Source: Leeuwenhoekiella sp. MAR_2009_132 (GTDB taxonomy: Bacteria; Bacteroidota; Bacteroidia; Flavobacteriales; Flavobacteriaceae). From it: 64,000 bases of DNA. Below the pieces are notes generated by a model that did no database searches, had not been told where the DNA came from, and was given only the letters and a program-made list of their open reading frames with translations. Below are positions 53,195 through 62,789 of the stretch, piece after piece (positions within the stretch are counted from its first letter, which is position 1; each line of letters opens with the position of its first letter). Where the stretch lies: positions 1,250,001-1,314,000 of the forward strand of contig NZ_JHZY01000004.1 in NCBI RefSeq assembly GCF_000687915.1, read 5' to 3'. Both the position numbers and the translations under genes were made by a program.

Positions 53195-54939
53195 AATTGC
53201 TTATCAATTTCAGAGATTACACTGCCGGCATTGTTATAATCCTGTTGCATAGCATCTATACTCGCAGGTGTATATCGTGCAAATTCACAACTCTCAAGTA
53301 ACTTAATAAAATCTGCGGTAGTACTCACGTTTGCGCCACGCTCCTGTAGTAATTTACTTATGCGCTCTTTACTCATATCACTGGTCTGAATATTTAAGCG
53401 TGCTTTTAAGAAATTATGTAATGACTTCTCTAAAGCAAGATAAAACGCTTTCTGGTCTCCTAAATTTTTCTTTGCTTCTCCTAGATATTTTCGGGCAAGT
53501 TTATCTGCCTTACGCAGCCTGTTACCCTTGATATCATTTTGATAAGCTTCACGCTTACGACCAAAAAATATAGCAAACGGAATTAAAACTAACGGAGTTG
53601 CAAGTAGTCCCCAAAACAGCTTACTCATAAAGAATGAATCTTTATTTTGAGCTACTAAATCTGCTTCCGATTTAATATAGTTAAATTGAACAGCTGCTTT
53701 TACAGGAGATTTATTCACTCCACTAGCCGAAGCTAGAGCATCTGGCCCATTTTCTACAGTAATTACAATCTCGTCACTACTTACCGTATTGTATCGCTCT
53801 GTTGCGGGATCAAAATAAGAAAAGCGTATGGGCGGTATAGGATAAGCTCCTTTGCGTTGTGGAACAATCGTATAACGCTCTTCATTTTTACCGGTCATAC
53901 CAGATAAAGATACGTTTACATCCTGTAAATTTTCGGGCTCATAAACCTCTAGAGCACTAGGTAATGTAGGCTTAGGAAGTTTAAAGAGTTTTAAATTTCC
54001 GTTTCCTTTTGCAGTAAGTGTCAAATCTAATGCATCCTGGGCATCCAGTTTAGTTTTACTGGCAGTTACACTAAAATCAAATTTACCTACAGCTCCTGTA
54101 AAATTATCGGGCTTACCTGCTTCTGGCAATTCTCTAACTTTTATTGTTCTCTTAGGTGCAGACACTGTTATTTGTGCCGGTCGCGTAATGCGCATACCAA
54201 AAATATCGCGTCTGTTTGTAGGTGCTTCAACATTAATATTGAGCGCAAGCGATTCAATATCCAATTCACCTGTTTTTTGAGGATATAATAAGGTTCTTCT
54301 CAAAATCACATACCGATATGGCTTGCCGTTAAAGGTCCCGTCGTACACTTTAAATTGCTTCTCATCTAAGCTTTGACTCCAGAAATCGGCAAACTTGGGA
54401 GCGTCTATTTCATTCCATCCGTTTACAGCTGTTTCGCGAGAAACATACAGCTTATAAACAACGGTGATCGCTTCATTTAAATAGGGATTAGATTTAGAAA
54501 CCTCAGCAACTAGATGCACATTTTCGGCCGCAGAAGATGCGGGATCATTAGGATCTTTAGCCAGATCTACTGCTCCCGTAACATTTATTTCTATGGGTAG
54601 GGTTTTATAAACTGTATTATTTATCTCAATTTCTGCAGCACCTATTTGCAACTTACCCGTGCCTTTAGGCTGTAAAAAATACGAGAATGTCTTAGAAAAA
54701 CTAGATTTACCGTTTATCCATTGTTTGCTAATAGATTGATTAGGTCCACCTACAACTACAAACCCTTGAAAACTGGGAGGTCTAAAGTTGTCTCCATCTT
54801 CATTCATCTCAAAATCTACACGTAAGCGCTCATTAACTCCTAATGTTTCTTTACTAACTACGGCATCAAACTTTACCTGAGACCAGGCAGAGAAACCGGC
54901 AAAAAAAACAATCAGCAAAAATTTTAGCTTCATCTTCAT
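53191..54939 (-). CDS. batD: BatD: oxygen-tolerance envelope protein
   Basis: A 582-residue protein of the BatD family (PF13584). After the signal (FLLIVFFAGFSAWS) come three to four Ig-like beta domains, e.g. VNERLRVDFEMNEDGDNFRPP, and a late membrane helix (LLATPLVLIPFAIFFGRKRE) before a cytoplasmic helical tail. Part of the Bat complex proposed to aid envelope or redox stress tolerance; the biochemical activity is not known. Between batC and batE. Confidence 0.92.
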   Translation of the reverse strand: MKMKLKFLLIVFFAGFSAWSQVKFDAVVSKETLGVNERLRVDFEMNEDGDNFRPPSFQGFVVVGGPNQSISKQWINGKSSFSKTFSYFLQPKGTGKLQIGAAEIEINNTVYKTLPIEINVTGAVDLAKDPNDPASSAAENVHLVAEVSKSNPYLNEAITVVYKLYVSRETAVNGWNEIDAPKFADFWSQSLDEKQFKVYDGTFNGKPYRYVILRRTLLYPQKTGELDIESLALNINVEAPTNRRDIFGMRITRPAQITVSAPKRTIKVRELPEAGKPDNFTGAVGKFDFSVTASKTKLDAQDALDLTLTAKGNGNLKLFKLPKPTLPSALEVYEPENLQDVNVSLSGMTGKNEERYTIVPQRKGAYPIPPIRFSYFDPATERYNTVSSDEIVITVENGPDALASASGVNKSPVKAAVQFNYIKSEADLVAQNKDSFFMSKLFWGLLATPLVLIPFAIFFGRKREAYQNDIKGNRLRKADKLARKYLGEAKKNLGDQKAFYLALEKSLHNFLKARLNIQTSDMSKERISKLLQERGANVSTTADFIKLLESCEFARYTPASIDAMQQDYNNAGSVISEIDKQL

Positions 54940-54991
54940 TATAACTTCTGCTTTGCCTTAAACAGGCTAAATTTATATACAACTCTGTTAA

Positions 54992-55861
54992 TTACCAGTC
55001 TTTGTCTGTTTTGACTTTGGCTCCTTTAACTTTCTGGGCATTCATTTTATCCTGAACTTTATTTTCCTCATTCTTCATTGCCTCAAGTAAACTTTTTACC
55101 TGCTGTGGTGACAATTGACCCTGCCCGGGTTGTGGCTGAGGTTGTTCTTTAGGCTTATCGCCGTCTTTACCATCTTTAGGTTTATCACCTTCTTTATCTT
55201 CAGGCTTACCTTTCTCATCTTTATTCTCGTCGCCCTTATCCTTTTTATCGCCTTCATCATCAGAATCTTTTGGCTTGCCATCATCACTTTTCTCATCGTC
55301 GCCGTCCCCATTTTTGTCTTTTTGGTCGTCGCCTTTGTCTTTATTATCATCTTTCTGATCATCACCGCCGCCTCCGCCGTTTTTCTCTTCTTCTTTTTTA
55401 GCAAGAGCTAGATTATAACGGGTTTCTTCATCTGTAGGATCATTGCGTAGAGCATTTTTATAAGCTTCAACTGCTTTCTTATAATCTTTTTGCTGATAAA
55501 AAGCATTGCCTAAATTATGAAAGGCTTTATGTTTTTCGGCTTTAGTTTGTGCAACCTCAGCAGCCTGAATGTAACGCGTCATCCCTTCTGCATATTTTTT
55601 ATTGCGATAGTAGTTATTACCCATATTGTATTTTGCAGTTGCATTAGCAGGATTCTTAGCCACTGCTTTTCTATACGCTGTTTCTGCGGAAGTAAATTCT
55701 TTAGAAACAAACGCTTCGTTGCCATCTGCAACAAAATCCTGCGCCTCTAAAATTGCAGGATCTGGTTTATCGCTTTGTGCCGAAGCACTTAAGGATATTA
55801 GAACTATTAAAATTCCTAAATAATGTATTTTATTTAATAGGTTATGTCTCTTCATCATCAT
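54992..55861 (-). CDS. batC: BatC: TPR protein with acidic/lysine-rich tail
   Basis: A 289-residue envelope protein. Signal peptide (LGILIVLISLSASAQ), two or three TPR units (AKYNMGNNYYRNKKYAEGM, KAFHNLGNAFYQQKDYKKAV), then about 90 residues almost only of Asp, Lys, Gly, Glu and Pro (about 55130-55404), closing with a short helix SPQQVKSLLEAMKNEE. The frame opens 33 bases further upstream, inside batB; I chose the first of three consecutive ATG codons, 11 bases after batB. Confidence 0.85.
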   Translation of the reverse strand: MMMKRHNLLNKIHYLGILIVLISLSASAQSDKPDPAILEAQDFVADGNEAFVSKEFTSAETAYRKAVAKNPANATAKYNMGNNYYRNKKYAEGMTRYIQAAEVAQTKAEKHKAFHNLGNAFYQQKDYKKAVEAYKNALRNDPTDEETRYNLALAKKEEEKNGGGGGDDQKDDNKDKGDDQKDKNGDGDDEKSDDGKPKDSDDEGDKKDKGDENKDEKGKPEDKEGDKPKDGKDGDKPKEQPQPQPGQGQLSPQQVKSLLEAMKNEENKVQDKMNAQKVKGAKVKTDKDW

Positions 55862-55871
55862 CAACTTTTGT

Positions 55872-56921
55872 TTAAGACTTAGTTGTATTCTCATTAAACA
55901 AATTCAATTTTCGCACCCAGGCAGTTTTACGCTCTAAAAGGAATACATCTAAAACAAGCAACAATAATGCCGCTCCTAAAAACCACTGAAACTGATCTTT
56001 AAAGTCTGCAAATTGTTTTGCTTCAAACTCCTTTTTATCCATTTGATTGAGTGCAGTACCCATCTTATCTACGACTTCCTGAGTACTATTCCCATTTATA
56101 TACTCACCATTTGCCGAAGCAGCAATCTCTTGCAAAATTGCAGGATCTAGCTTAGTAATTACCGTTTCTCCATTTTGGTCTTTTTTATAAGATTGAATAA
56201 CACCATTACGTTTCAACGGGATGCGGTCACCAGCCTCTGTACCCACACCAATTGTAAAAATTCTAATACCTACTTCTTCAGCAGATTCTGCGATAGCGGC
56301 AACATCACCTTCATGATCTTCGCCATCTGAGATAATTACCAAAACGCGATTTGTCTGCTCCTCATCATTATAATAGGTTTTAGCGAGCTCAATAGCATCT
56401 TTAATTGCGGTTCCCTGGCTCGATAACATATCTGTATTCATCGAGTTGAGAAACATTTTTGCACTGCTGTAATCTGTTGTTATAGGCAACTGCGGATATG
56501 CGCTCCCTGCATAAGCGATAATGCCTACTCGGTCACTTCCCAGATTATTAATAACCTGCGCGACAAGTTGTTTTGCTTTATCTATACGACTTGGTGCGAT
56601 ATCTTCAGCATCCATACTTTTAGATACATCCACAGCAAAGACTACATCTACCCCTTCTCGTTTTACCGTCTCAAGCTTGGTTCCTATTTTGGGATTAACC
56701 AGCGCAATCACCATAAATGCAATTGCCAAACAAATTATAACCAACTTGAATACCGGCTTAAAAACAGAGCGATTAGGTGTTAACTGATTAAATAACGTTC
56801 TATTTGCTGCAAATCGTTTTTGAGCGCTACGTTTCCATAATGCAACAGCAAAAAAAAGTACTACTACCAGCGGAATTACCAGTAGCGCCCAAAACCATAT
56901 TTTTTCTTCTAGTAAATACAC
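55872..56921 (-). CDS. batB: BatB: VWA-domain membrane protein
   Basis: A 349-residue protein with N-terminal helices (about 8-28 and 55-75), a von Willebrand A domain with the MIDAS motif VDVSKSMDAEDIAPSR and a complete metal site, and a C-terminal helix (FLGAALLLLVLDVFLLER). The VWA domain lies in the periplasm. Paired with BatA in the aerotolerance operon; VWA domains bind partners through a metal ion. Confidence 0.92.
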   Translation of the reverse strand: MYLLEEKIWFWALLVIPLVVVLFFAVALWKRSAQKRFAANRTLFNQLTPNRSVFKPVFKLVIICLAIAFMVIALVNPKIGTKLETVKREGVDVVFAVDVSKSMDAEDIAPSRIDKAKQLVAQVINNLGSDRVGIIAYAGSAYPQLPITTDYSSAKMFLNSMNTDMLSSQGTAIKDAIELAKTYYNDEEQTNRVLVIISDGEDHEGDVAAIAESAEEVGIRIFTIGVGTEAGDRIPLKRNGVIQSYKKDQNGETVITKLDPAILQEIAASANGEYINGNSTQEVVDKMGTALNQMDKKEFEAKQFADFKDQFQWFLGAALLLLVLDVFLLERKTAWVRKLNLFNENTTKS

Positions 56922-56954
56922 AAACTCAATTATTATTGTTATTACTATTTCTAA

Positions 56955-57959
56955 CTATACAAAACTTCTGAAAACTGTATTTCTAAGCAACAACTCAAAC
57001 AGTAGAAGCAAACCTGCCAAAATTACTAATGGACGATACTTTTCTTCGTAATTAGTGTACTTAAACTCCTCAACATCTGTCTTCTCAAGCTTATTAATCT
57101 CAGCATAAATCTCCTCAAGAGACTCATTATCTGTAGCTCTAAAGTAGAGCCCGCCAGTTTTATCTGCGATTTCTTTAAGCAGGGCCTCATCAATTTCTAC
57201 AGGAATACTCCCATATTGAAAACTGCCATCTGGCCGTAGAGCTACAGGAGAAAGCGCAGTACCATTTGTACCTAAACCTATTGTATAAACTTTAATACCA
57301 AACTCTACCGCTAGTTCACTTGCTGTAACCGGCTCAATAAAGCCCGCATTATTAACACCATCTGTCATTAAAATAATGACTTTACTTTTTGCTTTACTGT
57401 CTTTTAAACGGTTTACTGAAGTTGCAAGCCCCATACCTATTGCAGTACCTCCTTCAATAATACTGTTGTACCTAATGTCATTTAGCGAACTCAACACTAT
57501 ACTTTTATCACTTGTGATGGGTGTACGGGTATAACTTTCACCGGCATATTCTACCAGACCTATACGATCATTAGGGCGTTGTTTAATAAACTCTGCAGCC
57601 ACATCCTTAAGCGCCTCAAGTCTGTTTGGCCTTAAGTCTTTTGCAAGCATACTTGCAGACACATCTATTGCGATAGCAATATCAATACCTCGTGTGGTTT
57701 TCGTTCGCGTAGAAACATCTACAGTGCGAGGCCGCGCCAGAGCTACAATGATAAAGGCTATAGCGAGAAGTCTTAATACAAAAAGAATAGACCTTAATTT
57801 TGCTAAAAAACCGCTTCCCGCTTTAAACCCTTTTAAGCTAGAAATTTTGACCTGCGCAGTTACTTTATTACGTTTAACGAAATACCAGACTGCTACTACC
57901 GGAATTAGTAACAGCAACCAAAAAAACTCAGGATTTTGAAATTCAAAATTACTTAACAT
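56955..57959 (-). CDS. batA: BatA: VWA-domain membrane protein
   Basis: A 334-residue homologue of BatB. Two N-terminal membrane helices (FWLLLLIPVVAVWYF; LFVLRLLAIAFIIVALA) lead into the VWA domain with MIDAS motif IDVSASMLAKDLRPNR, and a C-terminal helix closes it (LVILAGLLLLFELLL). Its start overlaps the preceding gene by 11 bases; batB follows after 33. Confidence 0.92.
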   Translation of the reverse strand: MLSNFEFQNPEFFWLLLLIPVVAVWYFVKRNKVTAQVKISSLKGFKAGSGFLAKLRSILFVLRLLAIAFIIVALARPRTVDVSTRTKTTRGIDIAIAIDVSASMLAKDLRPNRLEALKDVAAEFIKQRPNDRIGLVEYAGESYTRTPITSDKSIVLSSLNDIRYNSIIEGGTAIGMGLATSVNRLKDSKAKSKVIILMTDGVNNAGFIEPVTASELAVEFGIKVYTIGLGTNGTALSPVALRPDGSFQYGSIPVEIDEALLKEIADKTGGLYFRATDNESLEEIYAEINKLEKTDVEEFKYTNYEEKYRPLVILAGLLLLFELLLRNTVFRSFV

Positions 57960-59634
57960 CGGTAGGTACTGTTTTTTGTAATTCTACAGAATTAATGATA
58001 CGTGCTGCCATATCTATAGCATATTTATCATCATCTCGCCAGGCGACAAGAACTTGCTGCAATACTCCCGGAGCAGTAAATAATAACATCTCGTAAGTAC
58101 CTGGACTAAATTTCTTATTATTTAGTGCGTCAGGAAATGCTCCTGAGCCAAACACACGAAGTCCCTTTGTTCCTTCGGGTGTGGTATATTCTTCTGTTTT
58201 TACGATAAGATTTTTTGCACCGCTTGCTTCTAAAGTACTTATAAAACCTTGAGTTGCTTTTTCTAAATCTGCCTCTTGATTTCCGCCATAGCGGGTATTA
58301 TTAACAACGACATAAAATTGATCGATTAAGCTTCCGTAGGTAAAGGTGCTCATATCCATCTGTGTTCTTAATGAATCTGGAATAGGAATGTCATTACGTT
58401 CAAGAATACGTGGTGTGCTTACAATAACTGGAGGATAGCCATATTCACTACGCACCCACTCGCCTTCTAATAAGTCTTTTGAAGGATGACCTATAAAATT
58501 ATCTTTTACAAAATCAAAACCTTTAACCGCAATTAAAATACCAGTTGCAAGTACCAGAATAGTAAATACCCCTACAATACCTGAAATAATTAGTCTATGC
58601 TTTCTACGTTTTGCCAGTGCCTCGCGATAAGCAGCATCCCGCATTAACTCTTCTTCTGTAGGTGCCGGAATTGCTTCTTTTGTTTCTTTAACAATCTCTT
58701 CTGCTACAATACGATCTGCTTCAGCCTGACCACTTCTCGGCGACATACGCGCAAACTTACTAAGGTCTGCTCGTTTTAAAATCTGATCTAGTTTGAGAAT
58801 AGTTTCTTTACTCAGGTCTATTTTACCCAGTTGTTTTTCCTGTAATAATTTATCTATTAATTCTGCCGAAGTACTTTCCATAGAACGGCTGTAAACTTCT
58901 TCATCAAGATAACGTCTAACAATATCTGTAAGTTTAGAATAGTAAGCTTTAGTAATCTCATGTTGCTCTATACCGCGAGCGGGTTCTTTAAATTCTTCGT
59001 CAAGTTTTCGCAATGAAAATAAAGCTTGCTCAAAAGGTGGTAATTTGCGTTCTGCCTCTGCTTTTTTACGGCTTCTACGTATTATAAAATATAAGAACAC
59101 TCCTATAAGTAACGCAATAATTAAAAAATACAGCAGATATTCCCACACTTTACTGGTAGCGTGATCAACCTCAACAATATCTTTAATATCATAAAGACCT
59201 TGTTTTGTGGTATCTACCTGCACATTATTAACCTCAACAGCAATAGAATCTGTGTAAAAAGGCTGTTGGTTTATCGTAACAAGTTGGCGTGGTATGGTGT
59301 AAGAGCCACTATCAAATTGGGTAAGGCCATAGCGCTTTATTAGACTCATTTTTGCACCGGCAAATGAGGTATCTACTTTATACGACTCAATCATCTCTAA
59401 AGGAGAAAAAGTTTGTCCTTCGGGAAAAATCACAAGATCCTTAGCGTCTGCCTCTACTTGAAATTCATACGTGATTTGCGCTCCTATACGTATAGAAGTA
59501 CTGTCTATAGTACCTTTAACTTGTTGTGCCTGTGAGATTCCTATTCCGATAAAAAACAGTATCAAGAACAAGAATCTCTTTTTGCAAGCACTTGCGGTAA
59601 TACTATTTAGGGATGTATTGGGGTTATTATTCAT
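57949..59634 (-). CDS. Bat-operon BatD-like protein with two membrane helices
   Basis: A 561-residue protein with a signal peptide (FLFLILFFIGIGISQAQQ), a BatD-like beta domain (about 38-155), a first membrane helix (YLLYFLIIALLIGVFLYFI), a coiled cytoplasmic helical domain (KLPPFEQALFSLRKLDEEF, about 195-340), a second helix (LIISGIVGVFTILVLATGIL) and a C-terminal beta domain. The middle part fits the DUF4381 idea. It lies between DUF58 and batA and overlaps batA by 11 bases. I know no established function. Confidence 0.75.
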   Translation of the reverse strand: MNNNPNTSLNSITASACKKRFLFLILFFIGIGISQAQQVKGTIDSTSIRIGAQITYEFQVEADAKDLVIFPEGQTFSPLEMIESYKVDTSFAGAKMSLIKRYGLTQFDSGSYTIPRQLVTINQQPFYTDSIAVEVNNVQVDTTKQGLYDIKDIVEVDHATSKVWEYLLYFLIIALLIGVFLYFIIRRSRKKAEAERKLPPFEQALFSLRKLDEEFKEPARGIEQHEITKAYYSKLTDIVRRYLDEEVYSRSMESTSAELIDKLLQEKQLGKIDLSKETILKLDQILKRADLSKFARMSPRSGQAEADRIVAEEIVKETKEAIPAPTEEELMRDAAYREALAKRRKHRLIISGIVGVFTILVLATGILIAVKGFDFVKDNFIGHPSKDLLEGEWVRSEYGYPPVIVSTPRILERNDIPIPDSLRTQMDMSTFTYGSLIDQFYVVVNNTRYGGNQEADLEKATQGFISTLEASGAKNLIVKTEEYTTPEGTKGLRVFGSGAFPDALNNKKFSPGTYEMLLFTAPGVLQQVLVAWRDDDKYAIDMAARIINSVELQKTVPTDVK

Positions 59635-59641
59635 TATACTC

Positions 59642-60508
59642 TTATCCTCTTCGTTTAAAATAACCTAATAATTTTTTTACATAACTCTCATCGGTACGCA
59701 CGTCTATAACGCCTGCACCACTGCGTGTAAAGCTTTCTTTGTAATACGCAACCCGCTCTTTATAATATTTTGAGTAGTTGTTACGTACGCTTTTAGAGGT
59801 TGTATTTACAAGAAGTAACTCGCCGGTCTCTTCATCTTCCATCTGCACAACACCTAAACTTGGGATCTCTTCTTCGCGCTGGTCGTAGATACGAATTCCT
59901 GTTATATCATGGCGCTTTGCAGCGATTTTCATAGTGTCTCGGTAACCGTCTGCAATAAAGTCTGAAAGCACAAAAACAATTGCCTTTTTCTTCATCACGC
60001 TCGAAAGAAACTTTAGAGCCTGCGCAACATCAGTTTGTTTGCTTTTTGGTTTAAATTCTAGTAATTCACGTATAATACGTAAAACGTGAGATTTTCCTTT
60101 TTTAGGCGGAATATAAAGTTCGATGCCATCAGAAAATAGAATCAATCCTATTTTATCATTATTCTGCATCGCCGAAAAAGCTAATGTTGCAGCAACCTCG
60201 GTCACGATTTCAGATTTAAACTGCTGGTCTGTACCAAAGAATTCTGAGCCACTTACATCTGCAACAAGCATCATCGTAAGTTCGCGCTCCTCTTCAAAAA
60301 CTTTTACATAAGGTTCGCTGTAACGCGCGGTAACATTCCAATCTATATTACGTACATCATCTCCAAACTGATATTGACGCACCTCACTAAAGGTCATCCC
60401 ACGACCTTTAAATGTAGAATGATATTCACCACCAAAAATATGATCAGATAACCGTCTGGTCTTGATCTCTATTTTGCGTACTTTTTTTAAAAGCTCTTTA
60501 GTATCCAT
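59642..60508 (-). CDS. DUF58 protein (VWA-like)
   Basis: A 288-residue soluble protein. The DUF58 core FGDDVRNIDWNVTARYSEPYVK is complete, then a VWA-like domain (TMMLVADVSGSEFFG). Always found beside MoxR ATPases, and probably an adaptor for its substrate. 95 bases after moxR and seven before the following gene. Confidence 0.92.
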   Translation of the reverse strand: MDTKELLKKVRKIEIKTRRLSDHIFGGEYHSTFKGRGMTFSEVRQYQFGDDVRNIDWNVTARYSEPYVKVFEEERELTMMLVADVSGSEFFGTDQQFKSEIVTEVAATLAFSAMQNNDKIGLILFSDGIELYIPPKKGKSHVLRIIRELLEFKPKSKQTDVAQALKFLSSVMKKKAIVFVLSDFIADGYRDTMKIAAKRHDITGIRIYDQREEEIPSLGVVQMEDEETGELLLVNTTSKSVRNNYSKYYKERVAYYKESFTRSGAGVIDVRTDESYVKKLLGYFKRRG

Positions 60509-60603
60509 AAACCCGCTCTTCCTTAATCCTTTTTCTTAAAAAGAAAAAAGTATTGCTTTTCAGTTTTAATTAAATTTTCAATTTTACTTTGAATTTTTAG
60601 CTC

Positions 60604-61608
60604 TTATGGTACTTCAATCTCGTTTACGATCTTATTAATGATTTCTTCGGTAGTTACATTTTCTGCTTCGGCCTCATAGGTAATCCCTATACGATGGCGC
60701 AATACGTCGTGTATGACTGCTCGCACATCTTCAGGAATCACATATCCGCGTCCTTTAATAAACGCATAACATTTTGCAGCGGTAGCCAGGTTAATACTAC
60801 CACGAGGTGAAGAACCAAAACTTATTAAAGGTTTAAGCTCTGCCAGATTATAATTTTCAGGATAACGGGTTGCAAATACAATATCAAGAATATATTTCTC
60901 GATTTTCTCATCCATATACACCTCACGCACAGCCTCCTGAGCTCTTAGAATCTGCTCTACTGTCACTACAGCATTTACTTTCTCGTAAGATCCTTTTAAA
61001 TTTTGACGTATGATTAACTGCTCATCCTCAATTTTAGGATAATCGATAACTGTTTTTAGCATAAAACGGTCAACCTGTGCTTCTGGAAGCGGGTAAGTAC
61101 CTTCCTGCTCTACCGGGTTTTGAGTCGCCATTACTAAAAACGGCGCATCTAATTTAAAGGTCTCGTCACCAATAGTCACCTGCTTTTCCTGCATCGCTTC
61201 AAGCAACGCACTCTGCACTTTTGCAGGAGCACGGTTTATCTCATCTGCAAGAACGAAGTTTGCAAAAATGGGTCCCTTTTTTATACTGAAATCATTCAAT
61301 TTCATATTGTAAATCAACGTACCTACAACATCTGCCGGAAGCAAATCTGGTGTAAACTGAATACGACTGAAACTACCCTGCACTGCTTGTGCAAGTGTAT
61401 TAATAGCAAGTGTTTTAGCTAAACCGGGAACTCCTTCTAATAAAATATGCCCGCGACCTAAAAGACCTATTAACAAGCGCTCTATCATGTGTTTTTGACC
61501 TACGATGACTTTATTCATCTCCATCGTAAGAATTTTTACAAATGCACTTTCTCTTTCTATCTTTTCATTAAGCGCTCCTATATCAACAGACGCATTGGTG
61601 TTTTCCAT
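60604..61608 (-). CDS. MoxR-family AAA+ ATPase
   Basis: A 334-residue AAA+ chaperone-like ATPase. Walker A is the variant GVPGLAKTLAI, Walker B VLADEINRAP, with sensor TQNPVEQEGTYPLPEAQVDRF. MoxR proteins mature protein complexes; here it probably serves the Bat envelope complex. It is the first gene of the operon (moxR, DUF58, unknown, batA-E). Confidence 0.94.
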   Translation of the reverse strand: MENTNASVDIGALNEKIERESAFVKILTMEMNKVIVGQKHMIERLLIGLLGRGHILLEGVPGLAKTLAINTLAQAVQGSFSRIQFTPDLLPADVVGTLIYNMKLNDFSIKKGPIFANFVLADEINRAPAKVQSALLEAMQEKQVTIGDETFKLDAPFLVMATQNPVEQEGTYPLPEAQVDRFMLKTVIDYPKIEDEQLIIRQNLKGSYEKVNAVVTVEQILRAQEAVREVYMDEKIEKYILDIVFATRYPENYNLAELKPLISFGSSPRGSINLATAAKCYAFIKGRGYVIPEDVRAVIHDVLRHRIGITYEAEAENVTTEEIINKIVNEIEVP

Positions 61609-61764
61609 AATATGTATGCTATTTTTTATATGACTCTAAGGCCTACAAGGTTAAATTTTATTACTAATGATTTTGTTAAGCTATCGTTAAAACCCTACAT
61701 TTTAAAGGCTTAGAAGTCTTCTGAAAGGGCTCTATAACAGACCGCTTTTTTTTAAAAATGTTGC

Positions 61765-61796
61765 AAAAAAAAAGCAACCTTTTTCAGATTGCTTTT
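61765..61796 (-). terminator. Terminator of the DUF4382 gene
   Basis: On the minus strand AAAAGCAA and TTGCTTTT pair across an 11-base loop, followed by a T-run, 24 bases after the DUF4382 stop. Confidence 0.88.
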
Positions 61797-61819
61797 CAAA
61801 TATAAATGTTATTCTAATT

Positions 61820-62644
61820 TTATTCAATAGTTATAATTCCCACTGCAGTATTTTCTCCATTAACAACCGTCACGTCTTCAAGTGTAATTGAGGTTACAAC
61901 ATCTGTTGTAAGTTCTGCATCTATGGTTAAATCGTATGTGCCTTCTGGCAAACCATTTAAGACAAAATCACCTTCTGCATTTACAGCAGTAGAAACTTCA
62001 ACCCCTGCTCCCACGGCGGTAATAGTAGCAGGAATATTTAGAGGTGCAATACTACCCGAAATTATTCCTGTTGCCTCAATAGCCGTTGCTCTAATAACCG
62101 GTTTTAAAGAATATCCCCCATTGCCCTGCTGCACAATAGACTTTTCAACATCAAAATCTAATACGATAGTGTAAAATACACCAGCCTCAAGCGTTTGATT
62201 AAATTGAATTTTAAGACCAGATTGTTGGGCACTTGGAGTATCTAGAGGAAATGTTTCTCCGTCAACAACGACCGTATTATCATCTCCTAAGATTAATCGA
62301 ACCTGACCTATAGATCCTGCAGGTACATCTTGATCTGCTAATAAAGCATAAGTACCACCCGTTAATTCTAGTAAATCATAAATTTTAGCTTCTGTATTTA
62401 ATTCTAATTCTCCATCTACAAGAACATAATCATCATCTATTTCTATATTTTCAAAATCATCATTGTATTTTACAACAACAGATTCTACATCTACATAAAC
62501 ATGATCATAATCTCCCGGAGCATCAACCATACGTATCGAAACTTGTGAAGTACCATTTACAGAATTATTATTTGTATCATCACTACATGAATTTAATCCC
62601 AATAACGACAGTAGGACCAGGCTTATTTTTGCTATATTCTTCAT
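61820..62644 (-). CDS. DUF4382 lipoprotein with carboxypeptidase-regulatory-like end
   Basis: A 274-residue lipoprotein (lipobox LSLLGLNSCSDD). The DUF4382 domain (about 35-175) has SIRMVDAPGDYDHVYVDVES and GQVRLILGDDNTVVVDGE. A beta-sandwich follows (about 190-274, VVNGENTAVGIITIE at the end), resembling a carboxypeptidase-regulatory domain. Surface-exposed or periplasmic and probably binding a ligand; no enzymatic residues. Confidence 0.83.
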   Translation of the reverse strand: MKNIAKISLVLLSLLGLNSCSDDTNNNSVNGTSQVSIRMVDAPGDYDHVYVDVESVVVKYNDDFENIEIDDDYVLVDGELELNTEAKIYDLLELTGGTYALLADQDVPAGSIGQVRLILGDDNTVVVDGETFPLDTPSAQQSGLKIQFNQTLEAGVFYTIVLDFDVEKSIVQQGNGGYSLKPVIRATAIEATGIISGSIAPLNIPATITAVGAGVEVSTAVNAEGDFVLNGLPEGTYDLTIDAELTTDVVTSITLEDVTVVNGENTAVGIITIE

Positions 62645-62789
62645 AGAATTTAATATTTAATGTGTTTCAATTATCCAAAAGTGTTGCAAATTCCTACAGA
62701 ATTAAAATTTCTTAACGTCTGTTAACTAAGTTTAGCATTCTTTTAATAATCCTCTCTAAGAGAATCACCAACTTTATAATCAAAAAACT

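Noticed and set aside
55096..55411. Two long frames, one very Lys-rich (reverse) and one very hydrophobic (forward).
   Set aside because: Both are produced by the Asp/Lys/Gly repeat of batC read in other frames.
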